From CAG-390 sp045546615 (GTDB taxonomy: Bacteria; Bacillota; Clostridia; Oscillospirales; CAG-272), in assembly GCA_045546615.1 (NCBI GenBank), contig JAZQDD010000001.1, positions 1 to 10,642 on the forward strand: DNA of 10,642 bases, in the 5' to 3' direction. Positions within the stretch are counted from its first letter, which is position 1, and each line of letters opens with the position of its first letter. The translations under genes and the position numbers were made by a program. The notes beneath the pieces were generated by a model, which saw only the letters and a program-made list of their open reading frames with translations, did no database searches and was not told where the DNA came from. This document shows, piece after piece, positions 7,097-10,642 of this stretch.

Positions 7097-7960
7097 ATGA
7101 GAAAAATGTTATTTGTTCTTTTGGGGCTCGCGATCTTATTGTCATTGTGTGCGTGCTGTATAAATCACACCTGGAACGAAGCGACCTGCACGGACCCTAA
7201 AACTTGTAGAAAGTGTAGTGCAACGGAAGGCAGTGCCGTCGGTCACAGCTGGAACGAAGCGACCTGCACATTACCTAAAACTTGTAGCAAGTGTGCGATG
7301 ACTGAGGGAACGCCTATTGGTCATATGTTTGGTATATGGGAAGATCTTCTGTTGCCTACTTGTACTACGAAAGGTGAACGGAAACATACTTGCAGTGCTT
7401 GCGCTTTCTCGGAGATCTGCACGCAAGATGCATTGGGACACCGTTGGAATCCTTGGGAAACTATAGAGAAAGCTACAACGGAAATGGCGGGGCGCAAAGA
7501 GAGGCTTTGCTCTGTCTGCAACGAAACTGAAACAGAAATTATTCCTGCAATCCAACTTTCTAAAGAAGAGAAAAAGGAATTAGCATTAGAGGTAGCCTGG
7601 GAGATTGTCGATTATATTGGTGAAGAAGGATCCGATTTAGAGCGTGTAGCTGTAGCGGCAGAAATTGTAAGTATCTTTTGCGCCAATTGTGAATATACCA
7701 CAGAGGGGACTGACTACAGAGAGGCTTACGGCGTTTTTATTAAAGGTGAGTATTCCTGCGCAGGCGCAACGCGAGCATTGGGCATGGTTCTTGATTGTAT
7801 GGGAATTAAATGGAAGCATATTAACGAAAATCAATGGACACATCAATGGTGTGAGGTGACTATAGATGGAGAAATTGGTTTTGCGGACGGTATGGTTGGC
7901 TGGGCTGGATATGGAGAGCATCCGGTTGTCCAAACAGAAGATGACTTTATAATTTGGTAG
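7097..7960 (+). CDS. Lipoprotein with Cys/His-rich repeats and a transglutaminase-like domain
   Basis: Predicted surface lipoprotein of 287 residues. A signal sequence ends in LCAC, making Cys20 the likely lipidation site. Residues 24-150 form about four Cys-rich units. The first two are nearly identical 26-residue repeats (WNEATCT, PKTC, KC, TEG, GH); the third and fourth are divergent. Each full unit offers three Cys and one His (Cys31, 37, 40, His50; Cys57, 63, 66, His76), suggesting zinc binding or disulfides. From about 155 on lies a transglutaminase/protease-like fold: GEYSCAGATRALGMVLDCMGI with nucleophile Cys221, THQWCEVTIDG with His249, and FADG with Asp264, in the usual C-H-D order. 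Substrate and activity (crosslinking, peptidase or wall remodelling) are unknown. It sits alone between two abrB-fragment repeats and uses more A/T-ending codons than the core genes, suggesting acquisition. Confidence 0.8.
   Translation: MRKMLFVLLGLAILLSLCACCINHTWNEATCTDPKTCRKCSATEGSAVGHSWNEATCTLPKTCSKCAMTEGTPIGHMFGIWEDLLLPTCTTKGERKHTCSACAFSEICTQDALGHRWNPWETIEKATTEMAGRKERLCSVCNETETEIIPAIQLSKEEKKELALEVAWEIVDYIGEEGSDLERVAVAAEIVSIFCANCEYTTEGTDYREAYGVFIKGEYSCAGATRALGMVLDCMGIKWKHINENQWTHQWCEVTIDGEIGFADGMVGWAGYGEHPVVQTEDDFIIW
7168..7323 (+). repeat. Two tandem 78-bp units inside the lipoprotein gene
   Basis: Period is exactly 78 bp, or 26 codons. A stretch beginning CTGGAACGAAGCGACCTGC recurs at 7171 and 7249 without change, as does CCTAAAACTTGTAG further on. 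The DNA identity, not just protein similarity, indicates a recent duplication or gene conversion. Later units are visible only at the protein level. Confidence 0.85.
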
Positions 7961-8022
7961 TATAAATCTCCTTGTTTTGCAGATACTAACATTACAAATC
8001 TGTGAAAACAAGGAGATTTATA
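7961..8022 (+). promoter_or_regulatory. Perfect 18-bp inverted repeat masking the abrB-fragment SD
   Basis: TATAAATCTCCTTGTTTT (7961-7978) and its exact reverse complement (8005-8022) flank 26 bases. Inside these, CAGAT (7980-7984) pairs with ATCTG (7998-8002), making a nearly continuous hairpin of about 23 bp. The right arm contains the AAGGAG SD of the ATG at 8026, so a transcript coming from the lipoprotein gene would hide that site. It starts directly after the lipoprotein stop codon. No U-tract follows, so it is not a standard terminator. Confidence 0.75.
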
Positions 8023-8116
8023 TAAATGAAAGCAACAGGAATCGTACGCCGCATTGACGATCTCGGTCGTGTGGTGATACCCAAAGAAATTCGCCGTACC
8101 ATGCGCATCCGCGAGG
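7977..8116 (+). repeat. Right copy of the abrB leader/5' end direct repeat
   Basis: Counterpart of 6787-6925. This copy keeps the A that the left copy lost. The repeat starts inside the left arm of the 18-bp inverted repeat, so the left copy lacks most of that arm. Confidence 0.93.
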
Positions 8117-8211
8117 GCGACCCGTCGCAGACAACATTGACATCCGAAAACAAATTCATATTCGCAATGCTCGAACTGTCAAAAAGAATAGGCTTGAATT
8201 GTGAAGAATGA
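8026..8211 (+). CDS. Truncated AbrB/SpoVT-type N-terminus fused to an unrelated tail
   Basis: A 61-residue frame with a good SD (AAGGAG, 8009-8014). Residues 1-33 match the start of Clostridia AbrB/SpoVT transition-state regulators: MKATGIVRRIDDLGRVV, IPKEIRRTMRIREGDP. The normal continuation (roughly LEIFTDREGEVILKKYSP) is absent and is replaced by 28 residues starting SQTTLTSENKFIFAML, which I do not recognise. Because the swapped-hairpin DNA-binding fold needs about 45-50 residues, the product probably cannot bind DNA in the usual way. Translation may be blocked by the hairpin over its SD. Its stop overlaps an in-frame ATG of the extended tnpV reading frame (ATGA, 8208-8211). Best read as a chimeric remnant; a short expressed peptide cannot be excluded. 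Confidence 0.6.
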   Translation: MKATGIVRRIDDLGRVVIPKEIRRTMRIREGDPSQTTLTSENKFIFAMLELSKRIGLNCEE

Positions 8212-8276
8212 CGGAAAATATGCCACTAACGATGAATATACGGAGAGGTAAAATAATAGAAAGGATGGAAAATGTA

Positions 8277-8645
8277 ATGAAACAAACCATTTACGAACAG
8301 CTCGGAGGTACATACCGCAAGGATTGCGGCAGCCTCGTTCCCGACGTGGAGCTTCCCGAACAGAAGTCAATCGGCAAATACGGAAGGATGCACCTCGACT
8401 ATCTCAAGCAACACCGTTGCGGAAGGTACTCCGCCCTGCTCGGTAAAGGACGGCTCAACACCTACCTCTCCGAGATCGACGAACAGGCACACGAAATGCT
8501 GTCCTCTCTGACAGTAGAGCTTGCCAAGACTCAAGGCGTTGATGAACACCTCAAGGCGACCGACCAAATGCGGTGGGTGCAGATGATGAACAATGTTCGC
8601 AGCTCTGCTGAAGAAACAATTATGCGTGAACTGATACTCGCATAA
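8277..8645 (+). CDS. tnpV: TnpV-family transposon-encoded protein
   Basis: Resembles TnpV of the Clostridial Tn4451/Tn4453 family and of many Firmicute integrative elements. From memory, it has been compared with phage excisionases and its exact function is unsettled. The ATG at 8277 gives 122 residues, the usual size, with the family pattern: MKQTIYEQLGGTYR, a Pro/Glu segment, GKYGRMHLDYLKQHR, YSALLGKGRLNTYLSEID, AHEMLSSL, TDQMRWVQMMNNVRSSAEE. The upstream frame to 8208 is not typical of the family, and AAGGATGG (8261-8268) is a plausible SD. No recombinase (tnpX-like) or mobilisation gene is in the window, so it is a solo copy, probably left by a decayed element. It appears full-length and undamaged. 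Confidence 0.85.
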   Translation: MKQTIYEQLGGTYRKDCGSLVPDVELPEQKSIGKYGRMHLDYLKQHRCGRYSALLGKGRLNTYLSEIDEQAHEMLSSLTVELAKTQGVDEHLKATDQMRWVQMMNNVRSSAEETIMRELILA

Positions 8646-8647
8646 AC

Positions 8648-8700
8648 CGAAAGCAAGGGGTGTTCCCAAGCGGTTCATCCTTTGCTTTTATAAATTTTTT
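8648..8700 (+). terminator. Possible terminator after tnpV
   Basis: GAAAGCAAGG (8649-8658) can pair imperfectly with CCTTTGCTTTT (8679-8689) with one bulged base, followed by TATAAATTTTTT. AACCG (8645-8649) and CGGTT (8671-8675) offer a competing pairing. The stem is imperfect and the U-run is slightly offset, so this is tentative. Confidence 0.35.
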
Positions 8701-8721
8701 ATGAAAGTTTTGATTTTGCTG

Positions 8722-8750
8722 TTGAATTTTACGAAGAATTAGTGTATAAT
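8722..8750 (+). promoter_or_regulatory. Sigma-A promoter of the toxin-antitoxin operon
   Basis: TTGAAT (8722-8727), a 17-bp spacer and perfect TATAAT (8745-8750). The predicted start near 8757 leaves a leader of about 116 nt, long for a toxin-antitoxin operon and filled with repeats. Confidence 0.75.
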
Positions 8751-8781
8751 ATATACAGCAGAATACAAACAAAGGAGGAAA

Positions 8782-8850
8782 GCGCGAACATAAAGTTCTG
8801 TCGAATTTGATGTTTCGCGTGTTCGCGCCCGAATTTGCTGACGCAAATTC
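8782..8850 (+). promoter_or_regulatory. Repeat-rich leader of the toxin-antitoxin operon (likely operator or hairpins)
   Basis: GCGCGAACA (8782-8790) is the exact reverse complement of TGTTCGCGC (8820-8828). A near copy, TGTTTCGCG (8811-8819), abuts the latter, so there are three CGCGAACA-type boxes. GAATTTGC-TGAC-GCAAATTC (8831-8850) is a perfect 8-bp stem with a 4-nt loop, and CGAATTTG also occurs at 8802-8809. A second, seemingly unused SD AAAGGAGG lies at 8771-8778. These could be antitoxin-binding sites for autorepression or mRNA structures. Confidence 0.5.
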
Positions 8851-8872
8851 CCATAGTGAAAGGAGAACCTAT

Positions 8873-9127
8873 ATGCCAAACATTAAGCCCGTATCAGATC
8901 TGCGCAACTATAACGAGGTACTGCGCGATATCGCCGTTGGCGAACCCGTATTCCTCACCAAGAACGGTCGCGGCAGATATGCCATCGTTGATATGGAAGA
9001 ATTTGAAAAGACACAGGCAACGCTCAAGCTGATGAGCGAGCTTGTCAAAGGTGAAGCTTCTGCTAAAGAAAAAGGATACATTGATATCTCGGAGGTCGAA
9101 GCGCTTCTGGGGGTAAGCAATGGCTAA
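8873..9127 (+). CDS. Type II antitoxin, Phd/YefM family
   Basis: Neutralises the toxin encoded immediately downstream and, in this family, usually represses its own operon together with it. 84 residues from the ATG at 8873. The SD AAAGGAG (8859-8865), 7 bases upstream, decides this start over the in-frame TTG/ATG at 8807/8810. The N-terminal DNA-binding part reads IKPVSDLRNYNEVLRDIAVGEPVFLTKNGRG then YAIVDMEEFEK, the classic Phd/YefM order. A charged C-terminal tail (ELVKGEASAKEKGYIDISEVEALLG) should wrap the toxin. It overlaps the toxin frame by 8 bases, consistent with translational coupling. Confidence 0.88.
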   Translation: MPNIKPVSDLRNYNEVLRDIAVGEPVFLTKNGRGRYAIVDMEEFEKTQATLKLMSELVKGEASAKEKGYIDISEVEALLGVSNG

Positions 9128-9443
9128 AATCAATTTTACACCCGATGCCCTTGAGGATATGAAGGAGATCAAAGCGTATATTACCGACGAGCTATGCAGC
9201 GAGCAATCGGCAATCAATACGATTGAGAAGATTATGAAGCGCATCCGTCAGCTTGCGGATTTCCCCGAAATCGGTGCACCGATTTCCTCGATCATCAATC
9301 TTGAAGTGCCGTACCGCTTCCTTGTCTGCGGTAACTACACCGCATTTTACAAGGTCGAAGCTGACGAGGTTCATATCATCCGTGTACTCTATGGTAGACG
9401 GAACTTTATGCAAATACTTTTCGGAAAGTCATACGACGAATAA
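9120..9443 (+). CDS. Type II toxin, RelE/ParE superfamily
   Basis: A 107-residue toxin with the RelE/ParE fold signature: an N-terminal strand and helix (INFTPDALEDMKEIKAYITDEL), a middle segment ending LADFPEIGAP, then VPYRFLVCGNYTAFYKVEADEVHIIRVLYGRRNFMQILF. Relatives either cleave mRNA on the ribosome (RelE) or poison gyrase (ParE). The Arg-rich strand VLYGRRNF is common to both groups, so the target cannot be decided from sequence. Its ATG (9120) lies within the antitoxin's last codons. The reading frame looks intact. The pair probably stabilises the surrounding accessory DNA. Confidence 0.85.
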   Translation: MAKINFTPDALEDMKEIKAYITDELCSEQSAINTIEKIMKRIRQLADFPEIGAPISSIINLEVPYRFLVCGNYTAFYKVEADEVHIIRVLYGRRNFMQILFGKSYDE

Positions 9444-9446
9444 TAT

Positions 9447-9477
9447 GTAATCACCACTCTCACGGGTGGAGATTTAC
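9447..9477. terminator. Weak hairpin between the converging toxin and XRE genes
   Basis: CCAC (9454-9457) pairs with GTGG (9466-9469), extended by GTAATC against GATTTAC with one mismatch and one bulge. On the plus strand TTTACTTTT follows. A short bidirectional terminator is plausible but not strong. Confidence 0.35.
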
Positions 9478-9479
9478 TT

Positions 9480-9869
9480 TTACCCTTTGATCATCGTACC
9501 AAAGCAAAAAAGAGCGGCCGAGAAACCGAGGGAAACCACGGTCGAATCGGTTGATATCGTACCTGCCAAGTTACATACACATACGCCGATCATCGCACCA
9601 GTAGCGAGGATTCGGGTGATTTCTTTGCGGACGGTAGATAAAAAGGTGGTTCTCCGTGCGTTCTCCTTTTCAACTGCCGTTATGGGAGAATCGACCGGTA
9701 AACCGAGCAGGTCGATAAGCCGATCCAAATGTTCGTCACAAGGCTTTGATAATCCACGTTCCCACTTTGAAACAGCCTTACCCGAAATGCCGAGCATTGC
9801 CCCAAGCTCTGCTTGCGTCAGCCCACGTTCCTTCCTTTTCTGCGATATCAGATCACATATATTTTCCAT
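9480..9869 (-). CDS. XRE-family regulator with C-terminal membrane segments
   Basis: DNA-binding regulator of 129 residues from the ATG at 9869. The SD GGAGG, 5-6 bases upstream, fixes this start rather than the longer frame to 9923. A Cro/CI-type helix-turn-helix fills residues 6-59 (ISQKRKERGLTQAELGAMLG, ISGKAVSKWERGLSKP, LDRLIDLLGL). A charged linker and two hydrophobic segments (about 86-103 and 109-127) follow, so the protein is likely held at the membrane. Its target genes are unknown. It is convergent with the toxin-antitoxin pair and divergent from the lipoprotein at the right edge, and either could be regulated. It may control itself through the palindrome upstream. Confidence 0.82.
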   Translation of the reverse strand: MENICDLISQKRKERGLTQAELGAMLGISGKAVSKWERGLSKPCDEHLDRLIDLLGLPVDSPITAVEKENARRTTFLSTVRKEITRILATGAMIGVCVCNLAGTISTDSTVVSLGFSAALFCFGTMIKG

Positions 9870-9901
9870 GTAAACCTCCGTAAACTGGTTGGTTGATAAA
9901 T

Positions 9902-9914
9902 ACCTTATTAAGGT
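9902..9914. promoter_or_regulatory. Possible operator upstream of the XRE gene
   Basis: ACCTTA-T-TAAGGT is a perfect 6+6 palindrome, 33 bases upstream of the start codon. On the minus strand a TATAAC box (9913-9918) overlaps its edge, so a bound repressor would block that promoter. The -35 is not clear, and the assignment to this regulator is inference. Confidence 0.35.
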
Positions 9915-10160
9915 TATACCCATATTTTTGTCTTAACTCACATTTTTAATAAAAATATGCTTGTATTATACTTGCAAGAATTTACTGGATGTTTATGTGA
10001 TTATTTTAAAAACTCGTAAGTTTATTCTCACCGAATTTCGTGTTACAAGAAACAACTATGGGGATTTTTGTGCTAAGTATAAACTGCAATCAACTCGGCA
10101 CTACGAATAAGCATATCTGCTCAACGAATGGGCAAAGTGTATTTTTTTCTAATGAAAATC

Positions 10161-10169
10161 TGATATAAT
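10161..10169 (+). promoter_or_regulatory. Extended -10 promoter of the right-edge lipoprotein gene
   Basis: TGATATAAT, a TG-extended perfect -10 box (10164-10169), is identical to the box in front of the gene at 7097. No good -35 is seen, only an A/T-rich stretch. The predicted leader is about 40 nt. The remainder of 9924-10160 holds no supported gene. Confidence 0.5.
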
Positions 10170-10216
10170 ATTTTGGGAAGTTGTAGATATTTTAACCATT
10201 TAGAAAGGAACCGCTT

Positions 10217-10642
10217 ATGAGAAAAATATTATATTTTATTTGTGCTTTATTTGCTATTGTATTTATTCTCACTTCATGTACCGACACACCTATAGATCAA
10301 GGAGAACTGCAGAGTGCAGTTATTAGTACCAACAACGTACAATACTGTGGTTGGCAAGATTATATTTCTGACGGTACCTATGTAATAGCTTCTGAAGGCT
10401 TTCAAACTGGGGCTATTGCTAAATATAACTTAGCAACAGGCAATATTACGAATGTTTGTTTGAAAAATGGATGCAGACATTTGACCACGAGTTTTGAACA
10501 GACAATGGACAATAATTGTCCGATCCCTCCAAATAGTACGCTCTTTTTTATTCATAATCAAAAAATCTATTACAAGTACGATATTTCTCATTTTGATGAA
10601 CAAGAATTAGACGAATTTGAGAGCACAAAGTTACTTAAACGA
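10217..10642 (+). CDS. Lipoprotein, partial (3' end outside the window)
   Basis: The first 142 codons are open to the edge without a stop. The ATG at 10217 has SD AAGGA (10205-10209) 7 bases away. The protein starts with a lipoprotein signal: MRKILYFICALFAIVFI followed by LTSC, lipidated Cys21. After an NVQYCGWQDYISDGTYVIAS segment come YNLATGNITNVC, GCRHL and NNCPI. The order of a strand ending in LATG, then Cys, CRH and CP resembles Clostridial lipoproteins thought to form beta-propellers, but that is a weak match on a partial sequence. Codon use is strongly AT-rich (TTA, ATT, TAT, AAT), unlike gap or the PHP gene, which suggests horizontal acquisition. Function unknown. Confidence 0.75.
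   Translation, partial: MRKILYFICALFAIVFILTSCTDTPIDQGELQSAVISTNNVQYCGWQDYISDGTYVIASEGFQTGAIAKYNLATGNITNVCLKNGCRHLTTSFEQTMDNNCPIPPNSTLFFIHNQKIYYKYDISHFDEQELDEFESTKLLKR

Noticed and set aside
6787..8116. Insertion sequence or composite transposon made by the direct repeats
   Set aside because: No transposase, no terminal inverted repeats at the outer ends and no short target duplications were seen. The repeats contain regulator sequence instead.
8782..8850. CRISPR-like or phage attachment array in the toxin-antitoxin leader
   Set aside because: The repeats are only 8-9 bases, interleaved and partly inverted, with no regular spacers. An operator or hairpin reading fits better.
9961..10110. 50-codon frame starting TTG in the gap before the right-edge lipoprotein
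   Set aside because: There is no SD and no recognisable protein pattern, and length at this AT content is expected by chance.

Overview
The window looks like a chromosomal segment from a low-to-mid GC Bacillota of class Clostridia, probably an uncultured gut-type lineage near Oscillospirales. This is inferred from the gene families: archaeal/eukaryotic-type proline--tRNA ligase with a C-terminal zinc module, TagA-type wall glycosyltransferase, DUF177 next to rpmF, lipoproteins with Thr-rich linkers, MKATG-type AbrB/SpoVT sequences and a Tn4451-type TnpV. Near-consensus sigma-A promoters with 17-bp spacers and strong AGGAGG Shine-Dalgarno (SD) sites support this. No species can be assigned.

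The left two thirds (1-6780) is core. proS (minus) and a tagA-like glycosyltransferase (plus) diverge from back-to-back promoters. Next comes gap, with the G/C-rich, synonymously uniform codon use of a highly expressed gene and a hairpin near its mRNA 5' end. gap converges on an exported trigger-factor-like foldase lipoprotein, and the two share a perfect bidirectional terminator. A DUF177-rpmF unit (minus) lies upstream of the foldase and is separated from it by a strong terminator. The foldase has no visible promoter of its own. A PHP-domain phosphoesterase (plus) diverges from DUF177.

The right third (6781-10642) is accessory. A 139/140-bp direct repeat (6787-6925 and 7977-8116), carrying the leader and 5' end of an abrB/spoVT-like gene, brackets one cargo gene: a lipoprotein with Cys/His-rich 26-residue repeats and a transglutaminase-like domain. 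The left abrB copy is frameshifted, both copies are cut near the same codon, and each is joined to a different tail. The right copy lies inside a hairpin that hides its SD. Then follow a stand-alone tnpV, a Phd/YefM-RelE/ParE toxin-antitoxin pair with a repeat-rich leader, a membrane-anchored XRE-type regulator (minus), and the start of an AT-rich lipoprotein that runs off the window.

The core genes serve translation (ProS, L32), glycolysis (Gap), wall or teichoic acid synthesis (TagA), extracytoplasmic folding and nucleotide/RNA phosphate metabolism (PHP). The accessory part is a patchwork of stability modules and secreted proteins assembled next to the PHP gene. The most notable unit is the abrB-repeat-bracketed secreted protein cassette. 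Whether it is a mobile or recombining unit cannot be decided from this sequence alone. No rRNA, tRNA or CRISPR array was seen.
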